NCBI GenBank assembly: GCA_951812925.1
Contig: OX638372.1
Coordinates: 49,565,722-49,629,721, forward strand
Length of the DNA stretch: 64,000 nt
Reading direction: 5' to 3'
Source of the DNA: Calliopum simillimum
Taxonomy: Eukaryota; Arthropoda; Insecta; Diptera; Lauxaniidae
The translations under genes and the position numbers were made by a program. Shown piece after piece: positions 47,690-58,910 of this stretch (positions are counted from its first letter, which is position 1; every line of letters begins with the position of its first letter). The notes under the pieces were generated by a model. That model had not been told where the DNA came from, did not search any database, and worked only from the letters and a program-made list of their open reading frames with translations.

Positions 47690-48260
47690 AACATTTTCAT
47701 TTGCTTCCGAAGTGCCCCTGGCGGAGTGGAATGTAAGGCCAACCTGCACTATTTTTTTCTTTTCAAAATTTTACTCTTTCAGGGTGCTTCTGCAGGTAGG
47801 GTGGAGTGTGAAACCAACTTTCACTATTTTTCCCCCTTAACATTTTTTCCGAACATACTAACCCTTTTTCCTTTAGCAGGCTTCCTAAGCGAGATGACAG
47901 AACTCTCTAAGGGTTGGAGATAGGGAAGGAGAATAGAGATTGATCTCACATTTTACACCCATCAGCGGCACCAATTTCATAAATACGTAATTTTTGTAGA
48001 AGATCCCCTCCTTTTTAGTGGTTATGATAGAGGGCACGTTCATTGGAGAAAATGTTGATGTGAAATAAATAATGCCGTTTAGTCTCGCATTCTACTCCGC
48101 CTGTAGCACCCTAGAAGAAGACGGAGCCAATTCCATTAAAACGTAAATTTTGCAGGGGTGCAGATAGAAAGAAGTATGTTTGAGAAAAATGTTTAAGGAG
48201 AAAAACAAATCGAGTTTGGTCTTACACTCTACCGCGCCATAAGCACCTTGGAAGACCATT
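47690..48260 (+). repeat. tandem units related to the foldback-arm repeats
   Basis: The units contain AACATTTTTTCCGAACATACT, a GGGTGGAGTGTGAAACCAAC-like box and GGAGATAGGGA. The same ingredients occur in the arrays at 8.57-9.07 kb and in the arms at 10.36-11.79 kb. About four diverged units, the last in a changed orientation (AAGTATGTTTGAGAAAAATG at 48173). Confidence 0.5.
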
Positions 48261-48269
48261 TTTTACTCT

Positions 48270-49860
48270 TTTTCTTTCTCACTTTTAATAAAAGGTTTTC
48301 TCGATAATTGAAGCAAAAATCTCTTTCCAAAGATTCTAGTAAAAAATTTCTACTTGCGTCTAATGTATGTACATATAAGTACATATTTGTATCATATGTT
48401 GTTTGCTTTTGCCAAAATGTAATCTTACGAATTAAAGTTGAGCAGAAACTTTATCGAAAAAACAAAAACCTTTTGTTCGCTGCCAACATACACATACAAA
48501 TACGGGCATTTAATTCTTTACATTCATTCACTTACACGCACGCAAACACGCACGAATTGAAGCTCAAAAGACGATTTACGATGATTTACATTACGCATTT
48601 ACGTTGTGTTTTGTTTACATTTCCTTCTTCATTTGTTTTATTTTCATTTGCTGTTTATCATTTTATTTACTTTTATTACGACGCTTTCTTTCACTTATGT
48701 CCCATGTATCCGTTTGTATTCGTTAAATTTTAATCTCTTTAGACTTTAATGCTGTTACTGGCTCAATGTCTGGGCCGGTTGGTTAGTTGGTTGGTTCGTT
48801 GGTTAGTCGCTCGTTAAGTGTCAACTTTTATTTTTAATGCGAACAATTTAGTTTTGGGGTTTCTTTAATTAGTGGAATGTTGCCGACATTTAATGCTTTG
48901 GGGAAAATTGGGTTAATTGTTTAAGTCGATTTATATTGTTAGTTGGAAATATACAACGAACTGGCTTTAAAATTAATACTAGAAATTTGGAGCATTCGTG
49001 GATTTGTAGTTTTGCATCAATACGTAAAGCAAACGTATTATTTTTTTTCGGACTAATTTTTGAAAAACTATAAAATGTCTTAGAAAATTCTGAATTCTAT
49101 TACTGAAAAACGAATTGCACGGCACACTCTAATGATAGAAATTTTTGAGCCTACATTAATTATCTGGGATATAGTTCCTAGACATGTGGAGAGTGCCACA
49201 TATTTTTTTTTATAATTTTCTTAGTTGCAAAATTTTTATTTATTTCAAATAAGGATTTTCAATAATAAATGAAAAATTTTGGTCGAAAAAAACGTTTTTT
49301 TTTTTGTAATTTCCTGATATATGTTAAACATTTTAGGAAAAACAAATTTCTGAAATATTTACTAAGTAGTTGCTACAAAAAATCACTTTTCTTAAAAGCC
49401 TTTTTGGGTAATAAATAAATATTAAATTTTCATCGCAATTCTTATTGAAAAGACATAAATTTTTCTATTTATTTCCAATAAAATGTTCTATTTTAAAATA
49501 TTTTTAACATTACAACTTTTACTAAATTTTATATGATTGAAACCAACTTGTGGGAATTGGAATTGTTGTTTTTAAATGCATGAATTCTACCATTAATCCT
49601 GTGGAGCGTAAAGTGTAGAACAACATTTGCAATAATTGTTTTTCTTGTTATTGTAGTTGCTAGTTTACTGTTGCTGATATGGTTATAGAGCTTGTTTCTC
49701 ACATGGCTTCCAGTATGCTTCATCAAACTTATATGGGTACACACTAGGGATGCCAATTTTCAGTAAACTGACATTCTCGAAATTTACAATAGTAAGAGAC
49801 TGAAACATTTTTTAAATACAAATAAAATGTTGAAACACTTTTTTCATTTACAGCTTCACG
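48270..49860. other. non-coding DNA with GGTT-rich patch
   Basis: A (GGTT)n-like patch lies at about 48777-48812. A 141-codon ORF at 48308-48733 is rich in chance aromatic codons and shows no domain. Nothing else recognised. Confidence 0.5.
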
Positions 49861-49862
49861 AA

Positions 49863-50128
49863 CAATTGAGGAGTGGTCGTACCAAAGGGCCTAAGTACCA
49901 TTTCGAGGCAAAAGTATTGTCATACTTTTTACGTGCCTAATATTCTGTTATTTGACTTTTATAATTTTTTCGACATAACGACATCAATTTCACACTATCA
50001 AGGAAATTTTTAGTGAAAACAGAAAACAATTTATTAATTTTTAACAAAATGCCACCCGTTTCATATTATGACACTACTTTTGCCTCGAAATGGTACTTAG
50101 GCCCTTTGGTACGGCCACTCCTCAATTG
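49863..50128. mobile_element. 266-base MITE with 54-base terminal inverted repeats
   Basis: CAATTGAGGAGTGG.. (49863) through GAGGCAAAAGTA (49916) is repeated inverted at 50075-50128 with about one mismatch. The 158-base centre is AT-rich and non-coding. AATT lies next to both GAGGAGTGG ends, so the target duplication could be AATT, or the ends may simply begin CAATTG. Superfamily unknown. Confidence 0.75.
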
Positions 50129-50877
50129 GTAAAAAGTTCTTGAAAATAATCCGAAAAGTGTGAAAGTATGGTTTAATAAAGAAGATTAAAACTATGCGAT
50201 GCAATTTAAAAATGGAAATACACATTTTCCTGCGCCACTAGCTTGAAAATGTCGCCTTCTGCACCTTCAAACCAAAATATCTCGAAATCCTGCAGTTATT
50301 TTTCTACAGGGTCTTTAAAGGTAAAAAATTAAGTACTTTTGTAATTTCTTATTTTTGCTTTTCTTATTACAAAAAATATTAACAAAAATAATTTATTGGA
50401 GATAAAGTAAAGAAAAAAAATATACAAAAATCATCAAGGCTGATTTTTGAACCAAATTTCGCTATTTTGTGATGCAAAAATAGTCCAGCCAAGCTAGGTA
50501 AACATATTCAATTTTGTTGAATATGACCAGATTTTGATCGGACATAGCTCATTTTGTTCGTAATTAAATTTTGATGCAAACCACTACTTTGGATTTATGC
50601 GTTTTCCCCTTCTTTTATTTTAATTCCCCATGAAGCCCTCATAATCCTATAGAATCCATAAAACTGTGTTAAAATTTGTACTTAAAAATGGAAAATAATG
50701 CTATCGCGGTGTTTTTCGGGGTAGTTGAATCTGAATATGATGTTGGAAAACTGAAAAATCAAAATGGCACCGGAAAATTGTGCAAAATTTTACCTTTATT
50801 TTTACCTTTCAGGACCAATCATTTTTTTCACACTTGGAATTGTAAAAGTTAAGTTATGAAAACAGGTTCCGGAAGGT

Positions 50878-51606
50878 TGTATATGAAGCAGTCCACACCA
50901 AGTGCACCAGCTCAAAATTTTTTTTTTCTCCGATTTCGCTTAAATTTGGCAATAAATTTTTTTTCACAAAAATTTTTTCCACTTAAAAATACTTTTGAAT
51001 TTTTTTAAGAAATCACCCTTTAGATTTTTTTTAAAAGCACTTTAAATAGCGTCCGAATCCCATCTTGAGTCATACATCATTTTAAAGCTTATAAATTATG
51101 CTTTAATTTAAAGTACTTTTAAAAAAATCTAAGGGGGGTTTTTTTACAAAAAAATTCAAAAGTATTTTTAACCCTTTCGAACCGTTTGCGACAATATATC
51201 CCAAAAATTTTTGAATAAATACTTTTGAGTAATATAACTCGGTTATTAAGGTCACTTGAATTGAATGAATTACTAAAATTAATGCAATTTTTAGTAACCA
51301 TTATTTCTTCTTATAACCACTCCAAGGACACTGCATTCCGAAAATTCAAATCAAAAACATCTGTTGTGAGTATGGACCGGAAGCGCCTCTGGCGGTGAAA
51401 TTTGAATTTAGAGACGGTCAAACATTTTACTTAAATTAAGTTTCTAAGGCTAACCTATCACAATTGTGTACCCCACAGTTTTTTTCCGGATCGAAAGGGT
51501 TAAGTGTAAAAAATTTTGATGAAAAAAATGTATTGCCAAATTTGAGCGAAATCGGAGAAAAAAAAATTTTGAGCTGGTACACTTGGCGTGGATTGCTTCA
51601 TATGCA
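50878..51606. mobile_element. foldback element interrupted by a nested MITE
   Basis: The outer arms are TGTATATGAAGCAGTCCAC.. (50878) and, inverted, TGCATATGAAGCAATCC (ending 51606). They pair through GCTCAAAATTTTTT, CTCCGATTTCGCT and AAATTTGGCAATA. Pairing continues inward through AAAATACTTTTGAATTTTTT against its mirror at about 51150-51168. Between 51168 and 51503 the right arm is broken by a TTAA-flanked insertion. Without it the two arms are collinear. Non-coding. Confidence 0.75.
51168..51503. mobile_element. piggyBac-like MITE (328 bases) nested in a foldback arm
   Basis: The ends are TTAACCCTTTCGAACCG (51168) and, inverted, TTAACCCTTTCGATCCGG (ending 51503). TTAA is present on both sides. 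The interrupted arm reads ..AAGTATTT TTAA [insert] TTAA GTGTAAAAA.., while the opposite arm has the same site with a single TTAA, which proves the duplication. Its ends resemble those of the larger element at 2661-3649 (CCCTTTCCGTG). Non-coding. Confidence 0.8.
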
Positions 51607-51614
51607 GGTCAGTA

Positions 51615-51890
51615 GTGTAGAGTTTGTAATTGTAAGTTGGAATCCTAGTTCGATTAGTTGTTTTTTTTTTTTTTTTTTTTGTTTGAACTTTAGACTAATG
51701 TACATCTTACTTCAATTTTTTCCAAAAATAAAATATACTGTAAGGTTATTTGAAAATTTTGAATTTACTAAAATAGTAAGATAAATTTTATTTGTTCGGG
51801 AGTGGGGATTATTTTGACTTGAAAATTTAAATAGTAAAATTTACTAGAAATAAAGAAGTACGAATTATTTTTTTTTCTCCGTGCAGGAAA
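51615..51890 (-). repeat. dispersed repeat, inverted partner of 22745-22990
   Basis: Ends in TTTTTTTCTCCGTGCA (51875-51890), the complement of the start of the other copy, with TAGTAAAATTTACTAGAAAT just before. The T-run at 51660-51680 matches the A-run of the partner. Confidence 0.6.
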
Positions 51891-52994
51891 TTTAGAATTT
51901 TCTACTTGCACAGTGTTATTATTGAGTTTCTCACATAAATTATTTTTAAGCTAAACACGAAAATTCGGGATGTCGAGACAAAATTCCGGCACCCCGGAAT
52001 GTCATCCCTGAAATACACACTTGTTTGTTAGCGCCAATCATTAAGTGCAGTGCATGTTTACATTTAAGTGGTGGGGGGGGGCTTGCAAACAAAAGCAATC
52101 AACCCCATACCTTACATGTGTAATTATATGTAACAATGTTGTTGTTGTAAACGTTTATAAGAAAAACAATACTACCATGCACACGAGTATTACTTACTTA
52201 TGTGTGTAGTTATAACAATAAAACACATACGCGCGCAACAGACACACTTCACACTTTAGCAACACTTAAGCCCCAGAGATGACGCAAAAACAATAAAAAA
52301 TCTCACAAAACAACAACACAAACAACAGCAACAACAACAATAATTATAACAACAAAAATAAAAAATGTAACTAAAGCTTTTGTTATCAGCAACACTTCGC
52401 ACACTTGTGGTGGTAACACTTAAATTCTCGTGTCAGCCGTTCATTTGTTGACACCAAGAAAAAACACAAGTGCAGCCATTTAATTTTTTTCTTTCTCTTT
52501 TCCTTTTGGTTTTTTGCTTTTTATTTTGGTTTTGGTTTTCCCTTTCTGTTACAATTTTCATATGTTTTTTGTTTTTGTTTATTTCCTTCTGTTTCACTTT
52601 ATTCAGCTGCTTTTATTTAATATTTAATCAAATTGGGGAACATTAAAAATTTACTCAGGTTTTTTGCATTTTGTGTTTTGTTTTACAGTGTTTGTTTTAA
52701 AATGAGGTAAAGTCTTGTTGAATTCTCTGTGTATGTGTGCTTTTGACGTCAACATTTGTGATACATGTGCTTGTGAGCGAATAAAAATTAAATTAAAAGA
52801 ATTTTTTTCTGTTTTCCTTACATACAATTACTTACAATGGAAGCAGATATAATTATAAATTTCTGATAATATATTCCAATATCTTCTTCAAGCTCATTAC
52901 CTGGGACAATTTGAATTTGAAACTTTTGCTCTTGTATTCGATATTTAAGACAGACAAAAATTTCAAACTTGTTTTTTGTATAAGTATCTACATA
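51891..52994. other. non-coding DNA with CAA-rich tract
   Basis: A (CAA)n-rich stretch lies at about 52305-52350. No gene, RNA or terminal repeat recognised. Confidence 0.5.
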
Positions 52995-52996
52995 TA

Positions 52997-53798
52997 TGGG
53001 TGAATGTCACGAAATACCGTAATTTCGGGATTTGAAAATTTGAATTTCAAAAGTTGTTAAAATGGTCCAGTAACCGGTGGAATCTATCGTCTGGATCATA
53101 AGTAGTCTGAAAAAACCCTGAAACCCTGCTGCCGCAAAATCATGACGGAGGGGACACCTAACGGAGGGGACATTTCATGAATAATTGAGCATTACGCACA
53201 CAAAGTAAATCACCAACTCTTGCTACTGGGCACAATCGACTAAGTTTGACAGATTCTTCATTCCATTATGATGATCACCAAAAAAATTCCACTTCTCACC
53301 AATATTTGACCATGACGGAGGGGACATCGACTTTTTTTAGTACTTTTGTCATTTTGTTTCGACCAAAGCAAGTACATGGGAACATTTGGAGAAAATTTCT
53401 CTGTTGGGCTTGGTGTCTGTGTTGGTGCATTTGAAAAAACCCGGCGCGGAAGCACTCCATGTCTAATGCGTTGGAATATGAAAAATATGTGGGACAATAA
53501 TGATAATGACAACAACGAGCATCGGAAGGTCAGAACTGGGTTCGCTCCACAAAAAGCATCTGTTCTTATGGAACTTAAACACAGAACGTCAGTGGAATAT
53601 TGTTTTTGGCTAGATCGAGCGTGATAAAAGCTTGATTGGAAAAAGGACCATGATGGAGGGGACATTTTCTGGATATATGTACATTACTAAAAATGTTAAT
53701 TTTGAACCAATGTCATAGTGGGATGGTCGAAACTTTGCTTGAATCGTGCAATACACCCGTGGGACATGTGTTTTTTGGCATTTTGTGACATTCACCCA
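52997..53798 (+). mobile_element. TA-flanked element with ATGACGGAGGGGACA boxes, unclassified
   Basis: The inverted ends are TGGGTGAATGTCACGAAATA (52997) and, inverted, TGGGTGAATGTCACAAAATG (ending 53798), with TA on both sides (52995-52996, 53799-53800). The box GACGGAGGGGACA or GATGGAGGGGACA occurs four times, at about 53142, 53162, 53313 and 53651, three of them preceded by CAT. The TA target fits the Tc1/mariner/pogo group. The interior holds a 92-codon frame (53346-53624) without recognised motifs. 802 bases, presumed non-autonomous. Confidence 0.72.
53346..53624 (+). pseudogene. unrecognised ORF inside the TA-flanked element
   Basis: The frame encodes 92 residues beginning MSFCFDQSKYM, with an acidic asparagine-rich patch (WDNNDNDNNEHRK) and no transposase signature. 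It overlaps an equally long minus-strand frame. It may be the remnant of the element's coding region or a chance frame. I do not assign a function. Confidence 0.25.
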
Positions 53799-53800
53799 TA

Positions 53801-55980
53801 TGAGCCGTTCAAAATGACAATGTGGAAAGTCCATTTTTATTATTTTATATTATAAAGAATATTTTATTGCTAAATTTTGAAAACTTTTATGTTAAAAGTT
53901 TTAAAGTCTTTCATAAGGAATAAAATTTTGTTTCTAAGCTTTTTGGGATTTTCTAAAAGTCAAAAACAAAAAAAAGAATTTTTAGAAGAAAAGTTAAAAA
54001 ACTTAAAATTAAATAAACATAGGCACTTCCATGATGTCGAACACATTTAAAGTTATTCAACATTATTGCAAAAAAAAAAAAAAAAAAAACAAGGCGTACG
54101 CACGGTATAAAACAAAAGAACAAAAGTCGTTGTCGATGTCGATGTTTTTAAAGGCGTTATTCCCATTTCTTGGGAAATTATTTTTGCAACGATCTGAATT
54201 TTAAGTAGTGTTGCAGAATAAAGAGGTTCTTCCTAGCTAAAGAACTCGAACAGATTAAAATTCTTACAAATAGTTATCTTTCACAAAATTTTCCAACTGC
54301 ACATTTTGAATATCTTAAAACTTTAATCCTTATTTTTTAAAAACTAACTTTTTACAAACTTAATTGTGACAAATTCTTAAATTTTATTGACTTTCAATAC
54401 AAAAATTTATCTTGATTACAAAAATACAACTAAACCAATAGTGATCAAAATTAACTTAATATCCTTTTTGCCTGATCACGTCACATATATGCAGCCTAGT
54501 TTCGATTTATGTTTCGTTTTATTTATGAAAGCCTTCATTATACCAACAAGTTGAATTATAATTTTAATTGCTAAAAGCATATCAAAATATAATTTTTCCT
54601 TTCATATTAGAGCTTCGCAAATAAGAGAAAAAGAAACACAAAACTCCTTTCAGAACTCCTTATTTGTATCCTTAAATTGCTTGAATACCTAAAAGAACAG
54701 AAATGTAAGCTTATATTCCAATTTCAAAACACATGCAGACGACATTTGATTTTGTGTAAAATGACCCTCCATTGCTGCGCAGTAATTTAATGGAAATTAA
54801 AGAAAAGATTGTCTTGCCAACAATAAGAAAATGAGCGCGCAATTTTCTTTTACAATCGAAATGAGAAATAAATACATAATGAAAACCGAAAAAGAAGAAG
54901 TAGAAAAAGAAACGAAAAAATCTAATGCAATTTAAATTGATAACCAACAAAGAAGCCACCAACGCAAGTATTATGTTGATAGCAACATTTAAGCGCGTGT
55001 TGCTTGGCAATAACCAACCAGCCAACCAACCAACCGACTAAGCGACCAAGCAACCACCAAAAAGTCATGCTAATGACAGCAAAAATCTCAGCTACATTGC
55101 TACTGCTAAAAAAAAATTTTAGGACTTTTTTCCCTTGAATTTGATTCAACATTTAAGGTACACGCAGCGGGTAATACGAGCGGCTTATACATCGGAATAA
55201 TGACAAATAATGTTGATAATGATGGCAGCGCAGCGTTGGCGACAATTTTGACGGCAACGTTGGCGTTGTTAAATTCCTTTGCCATTTAACTTTTGGATTT
55301 CTTCTCATTGTCATTGCTTTTTATGAGAAATATTTTTTAATTTACCAGTAAAGTAGGTGGTGCATTAGAATAAATAATGAGTTTGAGGGCGAAAAAAAAA
55401 TTATACAAAAATAATAGCCATTTTTCTACGTTTAAGAATAATTAATATTGAAACCAAATACGCTCAAAAATGAAAAGCGAACTTTGCTTATGTAGAAGTT
55501 TTCTAAATTTACTTGTACTGTTCTATAACTTCTTGGGAGAATAGAGTCTCAACAAAGGCTAAGTAAAAATTCCTACACTATATCATTCGTCTTCACTCAT
55601 TTGGTCCATTGTCGTTGGTTAGCACCTACTCAGTTCAAACAGTTTTGTAGTGCAAGGAAAATTAGTGAAAAGTTAGCATTTGACACACATATGACTGTGG
55701 TGAAATAATTTTCCGAACTTTTAAAAAAATCCAAAATGGCGGCCATAGGAGGTTCGATGCAACTTTTAAATACTCACATATTTGAAAGTTCATAGCTTCT
55801 CGGTTTTTTATCCGATTTCCATGAAATTTTCAGGGTTAGTGGAAAAAAGTATGGACTCTTGAAAAAAAAAATAAAAAAATTACACTGAAACAAAAACCTT
55901 TTTGTCTTTTTTAAAGCCAATTTGAGGCATGGAGCACTCTTTTATTTTTTTTTAAATATTTTTATTTCAAAGTAAATTTT
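53801..55980. other. non-coding DNA, no gene seen
   Basis: Minor features only: an AACC-rich patch at about 55012-55056 and A-runs. Two overlapping minus-strand ORFs (54711-55152) run through these simple sequences and are not called. Confidence 0.5.
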
Positions 55981-55984
55981 ATTA

Positions 55985-56840
55985 TTGGGTGTACAGCTTA
56001 AAAACCGGAATTTGACGGTGGATGTCCGTACTAACAAATATCGTGAAAGCTCGAACTTTATATATATGTCATTTTGAAGATACATTTGACAGCTGTCAAA
56101 ATCAGTCAACAAAACAATTTTATCTTGTGTGCATCATTATTATTTTTCACGTTGAATAACTTCGAAAATTGGAGAAAAAGACAGCATTTGCGGGAGGTTC
56201 TGTTGGGTCATTTTTTTGCAAAGAAAACTGCTGCGGAAAGTCATAGTTTGCTTGTAGAAGTTTATGGGGAGTATGCTCCAGCTGAATCAAGCTGTCGTGA
56301 GTGGTTTCGACGGTTTAAAAGTGGTGATTTTGATGTCGAAGACAAAGAACGTCCTGGTCAGGACCAGCTAGGTGTGATCCATTATGAGCTGTTGCCAGGT
56401 GGCCAAACCATTAATGCTCAACTCTATCGTCAACAATTGATCCGATTGAAGCAGAAAATCCAGGCAGAGCGGCCAACGTATGCGACCAGACACGAGTCAA
56501 TCATTTTCCACCACGATAACGCTCGGCCACATATTGCTGCCCCAGTCAAAAATTACCTGGAAAACAACGGATGGGAAATCTATACAAATTTTGCCTCACC
56601 TGCCTTATAGCTCAGACTACCATTTGTTCCGATCAATGCAGAATGCCCTATCAGGAATACGGTTCACTTAAGTTCAACATATCGAAAATTGGCTCGATTC
56701 ATTTTTGGCCGCCAAGCCGGCGCCATTTTTTTGGGAAGGAATTCATAAATTGCCTGAAAGATGGGGAAATGTTGTAGCTTCCAATGGACAATACTTTGAA
56801 TAAAATATATTGTAACATTGTTTTTAAGTTGTACACCCAA
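55985..56840 (+). mobile_element. mariner element, internally deleted (856 bases)
   Basis: The ends are TTGGGTGTACAGCTTAAAAA (55985) and, inverted, TTGGGTGTACAACTTAAAAA (ending 56840). They are flanked by TA (55983-55984 and 56841-56842), the signature of Tc1/mariner insertion. Full-length mariners are near 1.3 kb; this one has lost about 450 bases of coding sequence. It carries both termini, so it could in principle be mobilised by a matching transposase, but it makes none itself. Confidence 0.88.
56149..56805 (+). pseudogene. mariner transposase remnant
   Basis: The N-terminal part keeps the helix-turn-helix region (HLREVLLGHFFAKKTAAE, VYGEYAPAESSCREWFRRF, KSGDFDVEDKERPGQ). It then jumps to VIHYELLPGGQTINAQLYR, so the block with the first catalytic aspartate is deleted. 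The second aspartate motif is present (FHHDNARPH). A second small deletion and frameshift near 56600 remove residues before SDYHLFRSMQNAL, the third-acid region, leaving a TAG in the original frame (56608-56610). The C-terminal LPERWGNVVASNGQYFE survives in another frame, ending at TAA 56803-56805. Confidence 0.85.
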
Positions 56841-56975
56841 TATAATTATTTTGCGACCCTCAAAATTGTGGTATCTTTCACAGTTTTCAAGTTATGAGTT
56901 TTTGAAGTTATTTAATGTTGTGTTTATCATGTGTTGTTGGGTCATGTTCGCTTCCATATAGGGTTGCCGACGTCC

Positions 56976-57287
56976 GGACGCAATTTTTTTTCGGTAGCCC
57001 CTAATGGTATTTTTGTTTAGAATATTGTTTTCAAATATTTTAACCCATTATAACCAAGTTTTTGGAAAAAGGGGTAAAAAAAAGCCCTTAGAACGGGATA
57101 TAATTTGTTAAGATGTTCCAAAAAATTGTTCCTTGCTTAATTTTAAATTAAGTTACCTGAACATCTTGACCCATTCTATCGAGTTTTTATGGATCTTTTT
57201 AACTCCTTTTTCCAAAAACTTGGTTGAAATGGGTTAAAATATTCTAAAAAATATTTCACTCGCGGCCACCAAAAAAAATTTATCTCA
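56976..57287. repeat. inverted repeat, ~140-base arms
   Basis: GCAATTTTTTTTCGGTAGCC.. and AACCAAGTTTTTGGAAAAAG on the left are mirrored by CTTTTTCCAAAAACTTGGTT and GGCCACCAAAAAAAATT on the right. The centre lies at about 57134 (CTTAATTTTAAATTAAG). Pairing is interrupted by small indels. Non-coding foldback-type MITE. Confidence 0.62.
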
Positions 57288-57290
57288 CTT

Positions 57291-58325
57291 TTCAAGGGAC
57301 ATACTGTCATTAATTATTGCCATGAGCCTTTGGAGTGACTTATTTTTAAGTCTTGTATATTAGGATTAGGCAAAATAGGTCTTATAGGCCATGGTGATAT
57401 TTTGCGGCAGGATCTAATTCTAACCAACATTATATAAATACATGGGCAAACGAAATCGGTACAATCCCTGTTTCTATGCGCAACGCCTCTAAATGTTAAA
57501 AACGCTCTCACGGCTAAGCGGCTGCATCGATTTTATTTTGATGAGAATCGCTGTCTTAAACTATACACCTAAATCTTCAGCATTGCATTGCTTATTTTCG
57601 GAAGAACCAATGAGAAAAACGTATAATGAATCCGATCGAAGAGAACATCCGAACTGACTCCAGTGATCTTGGGATATATGTTTTTGTAATTTTGACTATA
57701 AATGAAATGAAGATATGTTTTTGTAGTTTCTAAAGCATTTTCTAACAAACTTTTATGTCCTTTTTCTTTAATTTCTTTCTTTTTTTTTTTTCATTTCTCA
57801 GTATTAATAAAATATCAGTTTTTCTTCTACGAATATTCCTCCTGTCCTTAATTTTTGTCGTAATTTTTGCATGTAAATTGTTCACAAACTTTTCTTTCCC
57901 AAGATTTTAACTTTTCTTCTCTTGATGTTGTTGTTATCTATTACCCGCTACTCTGCTGCTTAAAATGTTAAAAAACTTTTGACCCCAACATCTTTTATCA
58001 CACTTTCAAAATTGATGGCATGTCTTAATTTAGTTTAAAGACAGTTGCATAGAGAGGGAAATTGCAAAAACTCAACTCCAAGCAGCAGAAGAAAACAACT
58101 TAATATTTGAAAAGTAAGTTTTTTGCAGCTCTTCCATGTAAAGAGGGTTGTTGTGAAAAAGTTTTTCAGTTTCATGTCGATTTGTGTCATTTTGACCCGT
58201 ATTTAAACCCAAAATGTTTAATTTAATATTGTTGTCACACTTAAAAGTATTAAAAAAAAGAGAGGGAGAGAGCGAAAAGAAGAAAGAAGTAAAGAAACAG
58301 CTGCAAAATAAAAAGTATCACAAAT
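57291..58325. other. intergenic DNA downstream of the phosphatase gene
   Basis: No gene recognised. The minus-strand ORF at 57314-57511 has no domain. TTG/GTT patches and purine-rich tracts (58255-58300) occur. Confidence 0.45.
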
Positions 58326-58329
58326 AATC

Positions 58330-58432
58330 TTTATTTCATTGCCTACATTTAGGAGGCAAAGTTTTTAATTGAATTTACAAATTGAACGCAAAATATCAGT
58401 TTTCTTATCACAATTTTTTTTTTTAATTTATT
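58330..58432 (-). terminator. candidate poly(A) signals of the phosphatase gene
   Basis: AATAAA in the gene's sense strand occurs at 58427-58432 and 58330-58335, about 140 and 240 bases after the stop codon. Either could end the transcript. AT-rich DNA gives such hexamers by chance, so the choice is not settled. Confidence 0.4.
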
Positions 58433-58574
58433 TTTTATGGCTTTGGCTTTTCTTTTTGTTTTTGCATTTGAATTTTTGTATTATTAATTGAACCAATCAA
58501 AAAAATACAATATTAAATTGCTGCTGCTTTCGCTGCCATGTATTGGTTTACGGAGTTTGTGTGTGTGCGAGTAA

Positions 58575-58910
58575 CTATCTTCGTCGCCCATTGGCATATG
58601 GTCCAATATTAGCTGCCTTTGCCATTAGCACTGGTATATTCGATTGGAAAAAGTTACCAGTGAAATAGTGCGCATATGGTCCTGAAGCGAAAATGCCAAC
58701 ATCATCAGCGCCATGCGTTTCGGATTCCAGTGGGACTGTAGCCATGTATTTACGTTTGGGATCTGTGAAATCTTTGTCACTTAGATCTTTGCGTCCTTTT
58801 TTGCCAAATGTTTTCTCAAAGCCTGGTCCATTTGCATAGGAAAGTATGGTGTAGGGTAGGCCATCAGCGGCGTTATTACTGTTTAAGCCAAGAATGTCAT
58901 CGTTGCGTAG
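58575..58910 (-). CDS. alkaline phosphatase exon 3 (C-terminal, stop at 58575-58577)
   Basis: Encodes residues 410-520 starting LRNDDILGLN. It contains the crown-like variable segment and SETHGADDVGIFASGP with the last zinc-binding histidine. It ends NIPVLMAKAANIGPYANGRRR and TAG. The conserved order and the absence of stops over 336 bases confirm this as the partner of exon 2, although it is too short to stand out as a frame by itself. Confidence 0.9.
   Translation of the reverse strand, partial: LRNDDILGLNSNNAADGLPYTILSYANGPGFEKTFGKKGRKDLSDKDFTDPKRKYMATVPLESETHGADDVGIFASGPYAHYFTGNFFQSNIPVLMAKAANIGPYANGRRR

Noticed and set aside
48308..48733. 141-codon plus-strand ORF with aromatic-rich C-terminal half
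   Set aside because: No motif, low-complexity codons, no flanking gene structure.
56074..56148. Upstream part of the mariner ORF as true N-terminus
   Set aside because: Mariner transposases begin close to the HLREVLL helix; the extra residues are leader sequence that happens to be open.
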